Part shown: one piece after another, positions 55,459 through 63,925 of the stretch
Layout of the letters: the number at the start of each line of letters is the position of its first letter
Position numbering within the stretch: position 1 is the first letter of the stretch
Source of the DNA: Arthrobacter oryzae
GTDB lineage: Bacteria; Actinomycetota; Actinomycetes; Actinomycetales; Micrococcaceae
Direction: 5' to 3'
Length of the DNA stretch: 64,000 bases
NCBI RefSeq assembly: GCF_030812315.1
Contig: NZ_JAUSSM010000008.1
Span: forward strand, 226,620-290,619
Notes under the pieces: model-generated
What the model was told of the DNA's origin: nothing
Seen by the model: only the letters and a program-made list of their open reading frames with translations
Database searches by the model: none
Made by a program: the position numbers and the translations under genes

Positions 55459-55953
55459 GACTAGGTTGACCCGATGTTCGCTGCCGTCAACTGCCTCGGA
55501 TAGGCACGGCATGTGGGTCCCTGGAGCTTCCAGGCGACCCCTCGGGACCGGCCGGGAGCAGACGCGAGAGGTCGACTGGGCGGCGGGTGTGCAGGCGTCG
55601 AGTCTCGATACTGGTCATCCTGCTCATAACGCGACTCGCAGCGTAGCCGGTACGAGGAACTGCAGAGTTCCGGTGATGACCAGCCGCGACCCTAGCCCAA
55701 TCTATTGAGGACCTCTTGGGCGCCGTTCTTGGTGGCAGTCGTGCGTCTTGTTTCTCGACGGGTGTTCGGACTCACAGATCCACTGATCTGCCCACCACTG
55801 GGTGTCAGATTGAGATCTCAGAATTCAGCCGCTGGGTGTCAGGGAAAAGCAATTTGAGTCCTATCTTGACGCATTTTTGCGGCTCGTCTGACGTCAGGTT
55901 TGGGTGTGCCCCAACTGGCCGACCTGCCCGTGTTCAGGTGGGGGCCCATCGTC

Positions 55954-55959
55954 TAATAT
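55954..55959 (+). promoter_or_regulatory. -10 of a probably leaderless gene
   Basis: TAATAT ends 6 bp before the ATG at 55966 and no ribosome site lies between, so the transcript probably starts at or next to the ATG. Confidence 0.5.
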
Positions 55960-55965
55960 GGCAGG

Positions 55966-57057
55966 ATGCAGGGTGCGCTCTACTACCCCTTTATCCGCGT
56001 CCCTACCAACGCTTGGTGGACGAGGACACTTCTATATTGGGATTCTGTTGCGACCATCACCCCCATGGAGTTCATACATGAGCCTGAACTTCACGACCCA
56101 AACACCCTTGAACTGATCCGAGCCGGGCTGGTCTACCAAGTTGAACCCTTCGAGGCTGAGTACACCTTTAGTCACAACTTCCCACGTTTTCTCGGTAACT
56201 TACATCCGGATGAACTGGCTAGACGCCGGAGCAGGTTCAGCAGCGGGTCGGCCGTCCGCGTACATATGGACAAATTTTTCCATGAGTACGGCCTTTGGAT
56301 GTTGACGGACCTGGGGCTCGCAGCACAAGTGGATGGGCAATGGGCAGAAGTGGAGTTAGCAACTGCTGACGAATTTATGGCTGCTCTCGCTTTCAGCCTG
56401 TGTCAAGCTGCGGGTGAGAACGGCTGGAATCGGGGTGGGCACCAGGCCAAGGAAAATTGGGTACCGGTTACAGACGCTCGCTCATCCGCTCAGGCGCTTC
56501 TGTCTGGTCTTGCTCCCACCGACGGGACTGCGAACCCCAGCGAGGTCGAGCTGCGCGTCAACGGGGATCTTCAGCTGGCACATATCCGCTCCGTCGCATT
56601 GGAGGGCCTTTTACCCGTTCCAGCGGAGCCCCTCGACGTCGATGCCATCCTCCAATTTCGTCGACGACATAAAGATCTCCTGCCACAATTTCGTCGTGAC
56701 ATGGAGAAGCGGCTCGGGGATATGTCAAACCTCGACCCTGTGGCGCTCAGAAGGGAGCAAGACCTCCTTGAAGGGGAGGCACAGCAGCTGAGCGGGCAAG
56801 TCGAAGCATATCTGCACGAAGTGGGCGTTCAGCGCCTAATAAGAGGACCCATCGTCGCATTGCTCAGCCTAATTCCAGTCATTGGACCCCTCGTCGCCGG
56901 AGGAATCAAGGCTGGCACTGAACCGCGTCACGCTGGCTTGATCCGCGAACCTCTGGCCTACCTCGCTTTCGCTAAGGCTGAATTCGCTCCCGTTTTGGAC
57001 TACCGCGTCGACCCTCAGACTGGCCCGCCGCTACTGGGGGCATTGAGCGGAAACTGA
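55966..57057 (+). CDS. DUF6236-like hypothetical protein
   Basis: 363 residues starting MQGALYYPFIRVPTNAWWTR then LLYWDSVATITP, the signature I associate with the DUF6236 family; the rest is helical, with a C-terminal hydrophobic stretch (GPIVALLSLIPVIGPLVAGG) after a coiled-coil region (REQDLLEGEAQQLSGQVEAY). The function of the family is not established. A -10 just before the ATG suggests leaderless expression. Short direct similarities (GTGTGCCCCAAC-type) occur on both sides of the gene. Confidence 0.65.
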   Translation: MQGALYYPFIRVPTNAWWTRTLLYWDSVATITPMEFIHEPELHDPNTLELIRAGLVYQVEPFEAEYTFSHNFPRFLGNLHPDELARRRSRFSSGSAVRVHMDKFFHEYGLWMLTDLGLAAQVDGQWAEVELATADEFMAALAFSLCQAAGENGWNRGGHQAKENWVPVTDARSSAQALLSGLAPTDGTANPSEVELRVNGDLQLAHIRSVALEGLLPVPAEPLDVDAILQFRRRHKDLLPQFRRDMEKRLGDMSNLDPVALRREQDLLEGEAQQLSGQVEAYLHEVGVQRLIRGPIVALLSLIPVIGPLVAGGIKAGTEPRHAGLIREPLAYLAFAKAEFAPVLDYRVDPQTGPPLLGALSGN

Positions 57058-57207
57058 AGGGTTAGTAAGAATCAAGGTGTTATCGCTGGCTCCAAGGCGC
57101 CATGTCAGGTGAGGTGTACCCCAACTGTCCGCGCCCGCTCCGCCACGAGTGGTCTGGATGCGGCTATAAAGTCGACCGGCTTCGGACGCGCAGGTGACAT
57201 TTCGCTG

Positions 57208-57236
57208 TCCTTCCTTCCTTCCTTCCTTCCTTCCTC
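57208..57236. repeat. TTCC tetranucleotide tract
   Basis: About seven tandem TTCC units in non-coding DNA. Confidence 0.8.
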
Positions 57237-57506
57237 CTGATTTGAGCCTCAACGCTGGTGCGGTCGTTCAGGGAACAAGAGAAGGGGGCAGCATCAGGTC
57301 CCATTCCCTGGTTCGCCTATAACAAAGCAAGCGAAAACATCGCCAAAGGCGGACAGAGCTACGCTGTGGACGCCCAAGCGCGAGAGAGGGCAAAGTGACT
57401 TCCTCTGATGAGAACGCAGGGTTCAGCGCGACATAATGTGGGCCCTCAGGTCCGTCGCCGCTCGGCTTCACAGGCAATCTTCAGGATTAGGCGCCCGTAA
57501 TGGACC

Positions 57507-57540
57507 GAAGCTCCGGTCACCGCTATTTGACCGGAGCTTC
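57507..57540. terminator. 13-bp stem hairpin
   Basis: GAAGCTCCGGTCA pairs perfectly with 57528-57540 around an 8-base loop. Terminator-like; no T-run follows. Confidence 0.5.
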
Positions 57541-57843
57541 GCCAATTGCAAGATTAACGGCACCGTGGCGTTGGCCTGACCCGTGATGAATCACCACAGC
57601 CGATGCAGCTCCCTGGTTCCCTCCACGAGGCCGTCTTGTCGTACTGTCACGCCGAAAATCCGCATGGGTGGCCGAAATAGCCGGCTTCAATGTGCCTTTC
57701 GACCCTGTCTTCCTGTAACAACCGGCAGCCACTAGCCCAACCCTCGGGCTTTGCATAGGTCAGCCCCTACCGCCCTGGCTTAGCCGGAGTCCGCACTCCT
57801 ACAAGTAACGGGTCGACCGTTGCTGCCCCTAGCGTCCCACTTT

Positions 57844-57887
57844 GTAACGCACAGGTAACGCGGGGGTAACGGTATACGCCCTAACCT
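57844..57887 (+). promoter_or_regulatory. SARP-type promoter of the 57947 gene
   Basis: Three perfect GTAACG hexamers at 57844, 57855 and 57866 (11-bp steps), then 10 bp, then the -10 TAACCT (57882-57887). The ATG at 57947 is about 53 nt after the expected start point. Confidence 0.8.
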
Positions 57888-57946
57888 TCCGAGTATCTGA
57901 TCTCAAATGGTCGGCTAAAGACACAGACGAACGGGAGTTGTTAGAA

Positions 57947-58431
57947 ATGACCGAACTAAACGAAGCGATTAAACTGGCAGTAAAAGGCGACTTCCCGCCA
58001 AGTGCGAGTCAGATTGATGGCCATGAGTTTTACATTCGCGCCGTAACAAATAAAAACCTACTAGCAGACGGTGAAACGTCGTACTTTAGGCATGAACATG
58101 TTGGCAAAGACGATCGGTCTTCTATTCCGTTGAGGCCGGGGGTCCGCTGGGATACATTGCCAAACTTACCAGAGTTCAGTTCCGTGGGCCATTTGTCAAG
58201 AACGGCTTTAGGCCGATAGGTGACCGCGGCATTGATATCACGGATGCGGTGAAAGTACTGGCGGCAGCGGGAGGGCTTACCACTGGGGTCCCTGCTTCCT
58301 GGGTTCCATTTCTCCTTGTCGTTCGAGAACTAGACTTGCAAGGCTTTCTTGACGGCAATTGGATGCCAGCAGCCGCGAAGGTAGCGGATAAAATTGGAGC
58401 AGAAATGCTCGCACAAGGGGCCTTGCAATAA
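57947..58431 (+). pseudogene. Frameshifted hypothetical gene
   Basis: The first frame, from ATG 57947, reads MTELNEAIKLAVKGDFPP then ASQIDGHEFYIRAVTNKN and YFRHEHVGKDDRS. The protein-like sequence then continues one base back in another frame (VFYSVEAGGPLGYIAKLTRV, GDRGIDITDAVKVLAAAGG, WVPFLLVVRELDLQGFLDGN) to a TAA at 58429-58431. The shift lies around 58110-58120. It is a broken gene, a sequencing error or a programmed -1 shift; no classic slippery site is obvious. The combined product is about 160 residues with no known family. Its promoter is of the SARP-repeat type. Confidence 0.6.
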
Positions 58432-58681
58432 CTAAAGTTTGTTCAGTCCTAACTTTGCCGGGTTGTCTCCTAATGGGATGACCTACTATTTATCTTCGGC
58501 GCGAGTCGGGTTACGACGGCCGCGGGGATGGTTGGAGACGCTGCCACCCTCATTGAGTCCGTCGTGCAAGAGCTAGGAGCATCACCGGCGTTGACGCGCG
58601 GTGCTTGCACTCAGTCTTATCCGGTACTGGAGGAGAGACCGATCGCAAAGATATGACCGGATGAATACTAGGAGGTTTCTC

Positions 58682-58943
58682 ATGTCCCTGATTGTCAAAG
58701 CAAGTTCATTCAAATGCATTGATGAGTCGGGATTTGGTATGTCTGGGTCCGACCGTTTGAAGTGGCGGTGGACCTGACTATGACCTGAACCTGGAGCTAA
58801 CGTACTGGCCCAGCCCTATAACCAGGGCGGCCGTAGATCAACTTCAAGGCGCAGAGCCGGCTCCCTCGGGTGGAATGAACCCTCCGGCCGGAGCTGTCGA
58901 GGAAGTGCAGGCAAATGGCCAGCAATCAGCGCCAGTAGGATAA
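58682..58943 (+). pseudogene. Small frameshifted gene
   Basis: A strong AGGAGG site precedes MSLIVKASSFKCIDESGFGM, which stops after 31 codons. Protein-like sequence resumes in another frame (YDLNLELTYWPSPITRAAVD, then GGMNPPAGAVEEVQANGQ) to a TAA at 58941-58943. It is probably a short gene broken by indels. No family was recognised. Confidence 0.45.
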
Positions 58944-59506
58944 CGTCACGAATCGCCTGGAACGGCTCAGAATCCGTGATAGGCATCTGAACAGCAACAG
59001 ATCCGTAAGGAGCGGAGACATCGGACTGCCCGTCGCCCTCGATACCGGTGATCAACAAGCTCGTAGGCCTCCACCGGGCCAGAACAACCTTCGTCTCGTT
59101 CCTGGCCAGGCTCGTTGCCTAATTTCAGACGCTGCATTCAACCGAGAAGGTCCTAAGTGGCACCCTGCAGAAGCACCGGGGACGAGGCGAAACCCCGCAA
59201 CTGGTCAGCCGACTTCTCCCCTTCCATGACGACGCCCAACCCGAATGCCAACCTCGCCACAGCATTACGAACACCGAACACGCAGTGCTGGAGGCCAAGA
59301 AATGTGTCCATCTCATAAGACTCCAAGCAGGAACCTGTGTAGAAAACCTCCGACTGTGGATACAGCCATAAGACCGTCTCGCAGCGTTCTGGAGTAACGG
59401 TGGCCGCTCTAGGCCTACCTCATCTGTGCGTACTAGTTCATCCGGCACGGGGTCCCGTAATGAGCCACGGGGCTAATGAATATCCAATTCGACTATGGAG
59501 ATTGCA
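58944..59506. other. Intergenic stretch without a clear gene
   Basis: Open frames on both strands lack family features. A lone GTAACG at 59394-59399 is followed 10 bp later by TAGGCC, a weak version of the repeat promoter before the 59507 gene. Confidence 0.35.
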
Positions 59507-59815
59507 ATGGTTGTAAAACGAGTGCAGCTACCCAGCGGTACAACGCAGACGCTGGAACGCTTCTGGAATGCAAGTGCCACCGCATTCTTCCGGGGGCCAG
59601 CCGGCGCTACCATCAATGTCAAATACGGCAAAGGTCGCTTCAGTAGGAACGTGCAGAAGCAGACACTCGATGGGGTGACAATCAAGAAACTGACGGTGGG
59701 CGCAGGGTCCCTGGTCTTTGCGCGTATGCGCATGAAGGTTCCAACGCCCTCAGTCGTGGAATACGATGTGATGCCGGGCGGCGTGGCCCGACCGTCACCT
59801 GAGTTTGATTTCTAG
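59507..59815 (+). CDS. Small beta-rich hypothetical protein
   Basis: 102 residues from the ATG at 59507 with GGAG 6 bp upstream. Alternating hydrophobic strands (SATAFFRGPAGATINVKYGK, TIKKLTVGAGSLVFARMRMK) suggest a compact beta-sandwich. No signal peptide or family was recognised. It follows the cluster of small regulon genes and may belong with them. Confidence 0.6.
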   Translation: MVVKRVQLPSGTTQTLERFWNASATAFFRGPAGATINVKYGKGRFSRNVQKQTLDGVTIKKLTVGAGSLVFARMRMKVPTPSVVEYDVMPGGVARPSPEFDF

Positions 59816-61158
59816 TCATGTCGCCGGCCTTAGGAGTCGAAGAACTTCCTTGACAGCGAGGCCAGACTCGGAAGTCGAAGCCTTCCCTAATGGCCTGGCG
59901 ACCCAACGCACGGTATTGAAGAAGGTCCGTGGCATCAACCCGTTTGAAGGCTTTCACGCACCAGAACTGTGACGAACCACGAGGTTGGCTGGCTTTGTCT
60001 CCGGCGTGGCCTCAACTCTCCTAGATGTGTTACGTTCCCCTCGCCTCCGAAGGGCCGACGTCATTCAGGCACCTATCGATGGAACTGTTAGGACGCTTCC
60101 GTCCAACGTTGAACTTCTGAAAATTGGTACAGATCGGGTCGTCGGAGCGTTCCACTTGGCTGACGCATCAGGGGTACGGGTTCTTTGACCTCCTCAGTTT
60201 AAGCAGCTTGAACGTCAACGCGAAGATGTTTGAGGGAGCGTCCGAGTCGACGAATGAGTTGGAGGCCCAGGCGATCGCACAAGCCTCCTTGGTAGGTGCC
60301 GATCAAAGCCCGTGGGGGAAACCTCCGGCTCTACAACCGCGGTGCCAAAGCCGGGAGAAAAGTCTAATGTCAGTTTTGTGATTACGAATTCGGCACAACC
60401 ATGACTGGCTCCCCGTTCAGCTGCTCCCCCTGCGGAGAACCCGGGCGAAGCGGGAACACCAGATCAAAGCGACCAGGATGCGTGAGGCGTAACCCTGTTC
60501 CTGACACTGAGAGGTTGGCGCAAGGTTCTCCTCACCTTCTGCCGGACCAGAGTCACCAACACCTGCAGCGAGGCGCGAACCGGACGGCCATCTAAACGGG
60601 CCGGCTGGCTGGCCGGGTATTGAAAATCATGGACATTACCGAACGCGGAAAGCGTTGCACACAGCGGCTCGACGGCCCACTGAACCCATCTGTCGCCGAG
60701 TCTAAAGTCGACGACCCCGCTTTGCGGCAGGGAGGAACCGGCGGACTGGAACTCCCCGTAAGCTGCGAATGCCTCAGGTGCTCGACGAAAGCGTTGCCTT
60801 CTTTCTTTGAAGCGCTGAGCGTGTGCGTATCCTGTCGATGACAGGATACGCACACGCGCCAGTCTCTGATGCGTGATTGCTGCTTTGATTATCGATAAAC
60901 GTGTCGTCGACTTCCCGTACGCGTTTGAACCGAATGCCGCTTCTACGGGGGCAGCCGCCCCGGGTTCCACTGCGACGTCCGGAGCATTAGGACGGACCAG
61001 GACGTCGGGGTTACGTGCTTGCACGTGAGGATCCGATTTGGCGTCTGCCGTCGAATTGCGCAGAACCCCGGCGTGTTGCGGGTCTTTGGTTAAGAATGAT
61101 CCAAAAAGCGTGTGCCGTTTGCCTCTGGAAGTTCCTGATCCTCTTAAGTTTCTTATCC
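59816..61158. other. Gene-poor stretch with a long perfect hairpin
   Basis: No complete gene was recognised. A plus-strand piece at 60085-60170 (IDGTVRTLPSNVELLKIGTD) looks like decayed coding sequence. The main structure is the inverted repeat at 60819-60857. Confidence 0.35.
60819..60857. repeat. 18-bp perfect inverted repeat with GAT loop
   Basis: Stem 60819-60836 pairs fully with 60840-60857; only three bases separate the arms. It could be a terminator, a recombination site or a protein-binding site. Confidence 0.7.
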
Positions 61159-61509
61159 TCAGGCGCGGGTGACAGGCTCATTAGCCCAAGCTAGGAGTGT
61201 CCATGGAATCTCACCTGACTCGCGGACGAAGACTCTGAGGTTTTCGAACTGCTTTTCACCCATTTCTACTGTGCACGTGACCATCGCCCGGTCCGTCCCC
61301 AGAATGGTCAGGGACTGGATTCGAGTTGTCCGGGGGTGGGATGCTGCAACGTTCTGCAAAAACGCAGTTCGGTCTTGGATGGCTCCGTTGGCGCGGCGCA
61401 TGGCGAATGCCGGAGACAGAAGGTCTTGGAAGAATGCTTGGTCGCCCCTTGACTCCGCCTCTCCGATCAAAATGTTTAGCTCGTGCAGCCTCTCTAGGTC
61501 AGTTTCCAT
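61159..61509 (-). CDS. DUF4440/SnoaL-like (NTF2 fold) protein
   Basis: 116 residues from the ATG at 61509. The LERLHELNILIGEAESRGDQ helix, FFQDLLSPAFAMRRANG, then FLQNVAASHPRTTRIQSLTI and the strand pairs to the end match the DUF4440/SnoaL-like NTF2 fold. The ligand is unknown. The frame runs on upstream into transposase sequence, which is not part of this gene. Confidence 0.75.
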   Translation of the reverse strand: METDLERLHELNILIGEAESRGDQAFFQDLLSPAFAMRRANGAIQDRTAFLQNVAASHPRTTRIQSLTILGTDRAMVTCTVEMGEKQFENLRVFVRESGEIPWTLLAWANEPVTRA

Positions 61510-61513
61510 GAAC

Positions 61514-61934
61514 CTAGGGTGGCACTGCCGGCTGGGGATGGCTATAGGCGCTCCGCCTGTCATCGGGTTGACCGAGCAAGGACCAATGCACCAGCCAAAA
61601 AAATGGGACTGCCCCGGCTTTTGTTGACTCGGGGTCATAGGCCGCTGTGAGCGCGGTCCGGTTGATTGTTTCATATTCGATGGGCGTGAGTTTCCCCAGC
61701 CGTCTTTGTCTCCGCCGGCGGTGGTAGGTCCGCTCGATCCAGGTCGTGATGGCCAGTCGAAGTTCCTGTCTCGTGAGCCACCGCCGACGGTCCAGAACGT
61801 TCTTCTGCAGCAGCGAGAAGAACGACTCCATCGCGGCGTTGTCGGCGCACGCACCGACCCTGCCCATCGATCCGGTGAGCCCGTGATGCCGGAGTGATTC
61901 GACGAAGCGACGGGACCGGAATTGGGAGCCGCGG
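61514..61934 (-). pseudogene. IS3-family transposase, C-terminal half
   Basis: Encodes GSQFRSRRFVESLRHHGLTG, GRVGACADNAAMESFFSLLQ, WIERTYHRRRRQRRLGKLTP and EYETI, the end of the DDE integrase core of IS3-family transposases including the last catalytic glutamate. It is cut off from its N-terminal half (63360-63925) by the IS110 element. Confidence 0.8.
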
Positions 61935-61949
61935 ATGCTCTCCTAAGTG

Positions 61950-63059
61950 TCAAGCGGCGTTTCGGTGTTGTCTGGTGTTCGGGACGATGTGCTGGCGGCC
62001 GGGGTTGAGGATGAAGTAGACCTCGCGGGCGAGGTATCGCTTCAGGCAGCGGATGATCTCCATCTTGCTGTGCCCCTCGGCGGTCTTTTTCGCGACGTAT
62101 GTCTGCGTTCTCGGGTCGAGCCTGATCCGGCTTATGACCGCGAGGTGGAGGGCGCGGTTGGCTTGGCGGTCGCCGCCGCGGTTGAGTCGGTGGCGTTGTG
62201 TCATTCCAGAGGATGCGGGCAGCGGTGAAACGCCGCAGAGCATCGCGAAAGCGGCTTCGGATTTCATCCGGTTGGGGTTGTCACCGGCCGTCACAAGGAA
62301 CTGTCCGGCGACTTCGATGCCGATTCCGACGCGTTCGAGGAGTTGCGGTGCGAGGGCTTCGACGATGGGGTTGATGAGCTCGTCCAGGTCGGATATCTCG
62401 TCGGTGAGTTCCAGGTAGCGGCGGGCTAGGGATTTCATCGAGACCCGGTAGGCGGTGACGGGGTCGGTCGCGTTGGATACGTCCGGCCGCCATGCAGCGA
62501 GGGTCCGGATGAGCTGCATCCGGGTCAGTTGGCGGACCTGGTCGCGAAGTACCTCCGGCGCGGAGACGATCGACATCCGAAGGAGCTGCAGGGCACTGCG
62601 GCGCTCCCGGACCGCGTGGGCGCGGGTGACGCGCAACACCCGCAGAGCTTCGACGGCGCCGTCCTTGCTTTTTGGGATGCTGGTGCGTCGGCCATGCAGT
62701 GCGGCGCGGGCTGCATTGATCGCGTCCAGATCGTCGTCCTTGCCTTTGCGGCGGCGGTCAGACCGGTCGGGCCGGTCGACCTCCAGGATCATGGCGCCGG
62801 CTTTGGCGAGGTGTCGGGTCAGGCCGGCACCGTAGGATCCGGTGCCCTCGACGCCGATCCGGGCCAGGACCCCGAATTCGCCGATCCAGGCCAGCATCGC
62901 CCGGTAGCCCGTGCGCGTTGTGGGGAAGCTCCTGGTGCCCAACACTGTTTCGCCAGCGTCGATGACGGCGGCGACGTGGAGTTCTTTGTGCGTGTCGACG
63001 CCGGCGAAGACGGGTGTCGGTGCCTGGTCCGGGTCGCTGGTTTCGGGAGTTTTGGTCAT
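61950..63059 (-). CDS. IS110-family DEDD recombinase
   Basis: 369 residues from the ATG at 63059 with GGAGGAAAACGAC upstream. The RuvC-like N-terminal domain shows FAGVDTHKELHVAAV, GVEGTGSYG and KDDDLDAINAARAAL; the C-terminal Tnp domain has FAMLCGVSPLPASSGMTQRH with the conserved serine region and RGGDRQANRALHLAV. Family knowledge: these recombinases use a bridge RNA from their own non-coding end to choose target and donor. The gene is intact and looks functional. Confidence 0.9.
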   Translation of the reverse strand: MTKTPETSDPDQAPTPVFAGVDTHKELHVAAVIDAGETVLGTRSFPTTRTGYRAMLAWIGEFGVLARIGVEGTGSYGAGLTRHLAKAGAMILEVDRPDRSDRRRKGKDDDLDAINAARAALHGRRTSIPKSKDGAVEALRVLRVTRAHAVRERRSALQLLRMSIVSAPEVLRDQVRQLTRMQLIRTLAAWRPDVSNATDPVTAYRVSMKSLARRYLELTDEISDLDELINPIVEALAPQLLERVGIGIEVAGQFLVTAGDNPNRMKSEAAFAMLCGVSPLPASSGMTQRHRLNRGGDRQANRALHLAVISRIRLDPRTQTYVAKKTAEGHSKMEIIRCLKRYLAREVYFILNPGRQHIVPNTRQHRNAA

Positions 63060-63359
63060 GTCGTTTTCCTCCGGTCCATCCGGTGTGTGCAAGGGGGCAC
63101 GGCCCCGCGCATCGACCGACCGGCGGACAAGACAGTGATGAGCACCCTTGGCGCAGGCTCTCCTTAGGTCACTCCGGCGGCGAGGCGTAGCGCCTCGCCG
63201 GGTACGCCTTGGGGACTGACAGATCCGGGGAAGGACAACAGCTGTCGATCGGAGTGAGAGTCAAGAACCCCGGGGCGTACCCGGCACCAGCATCCTGTTG
63301 CATCCATCACTGTGCGAGTCAAGGACCCTCCGGGAATACCGGTAAGGACAGTCTCACTG
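63060..63359 (-). ncRNA. Predicted bridge RNA region of the IS110 element
   Basis: The 300-bp leader of the recombinase. TCGGAGTG at 63249-63256 equals the target flank at 63360-63367 and lies inside a stem-loop closed by CAACAG/CTGTTG (63236-63241/63295-63300). GCTCTCCT at 63157-63164 equals the element's other end at 61937-61944. A 9-bp hairpin (63179-63187/63191-63199) lies between. Order from the 5' end is target guide, then donor guide, as known for IS621-type bridge RNAs. Confidence 0.6.
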
Positions 63360-63925
63360 TCGGAGTGCACCACGGTCCCTGCCGGGCGGCGTGCCCGCAC
63401 CGCGTTCTCCAGCGCAGCGACGGCCAGCGAGGACTTCATCCGCGGGTCCATCGAGTACCCGACGATCCGCCCGGAATACACGTCCTTCACCGCGCAGAGG
63501 TAGAGCTTCCCTTCGGCAGTGGGGTGCTCCGTGATGTCGGTCAACCACAGCTCGTTCGGTGCCGTGGCGGTGAAGTCCCGCTCCACCAGGTCGTTGTGGA
63601 CTGGTGGCCCCGGCTTCCGGTTCAGGCCCCGCTTCTTGGAGAAGACCGACCAGATGCCGTGGTCCCTGCACAGGCGCTGGACCCGGTTCTCGCCCGCCAG
63701 GATGCCCTTCCCGGGGAGTTCGTCGGCGATAAACCGGTACCCGAAGGCCGGATCATCGGCGTGGATGTCCAGTGCGGCGTTGACCAGGTGCGCATCGGCC
63801 CAGTCCCGTTCCGTCACCGGGCTGGTCTTCCACCGGTAGTAGCCTTGCTTGCTGAATTCCAACACCCTGCAGGTCACCGCAACGGGAACACCGTCGGCGG
63901 CAAGGTCCGTGACCAGCGGGTAGAT
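63360..63925 (-). pseudogene. IS3-family transposase, N-terminal half
   Basis: Encodes IYPLVTDLAADGVPVAVTCR, VLEFSKQGYYRWKTSPVTER, PAFGYRFIADELPGKGI, and the DDE core TDITEHPTAEGKLYLCAVKD with VYSGRIVGYSMD, up to TVVHSD where the IS110 element interrupts it. No start codon was found in the window's right end; a frameshift from an upstream orfA or a lost start is possible. Confidence 0.8.

Larger units (their letters stand above)
57058..57843. other. Intergenic stretch with a tetranucleotide tract and a hairpin
   Basis: No gene was recognised. A run of about seven TTCC units lies at 57208-57236 and a 13-bp hairpin at 57507-57540. A lone GTAACG sits at 57805, 39 bp before the repeat promoter. 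Confidence 0.4.
61935..63359 (-). mobile_element. IS110-family insertion element
   Basis: The boundaries come from rejoining the split IS3 reading frame: GGGAGCCGCGG before 61935 and TCGGAGTGCACC from 63360 restore the expected HSDRGSQF coding sequence. The element is about 1425 bp, with no target duplication, a 15-bp non-coding end after the recombinase and a 300-bp non-coding end before it, as in the IS110 group. Confidence 0.78.

Noticed and set aside
60464..61024. 186-codon minus-strand frame
   Set aside because: It spans the perfect hairpin and lacks protein-like character or a start signal.
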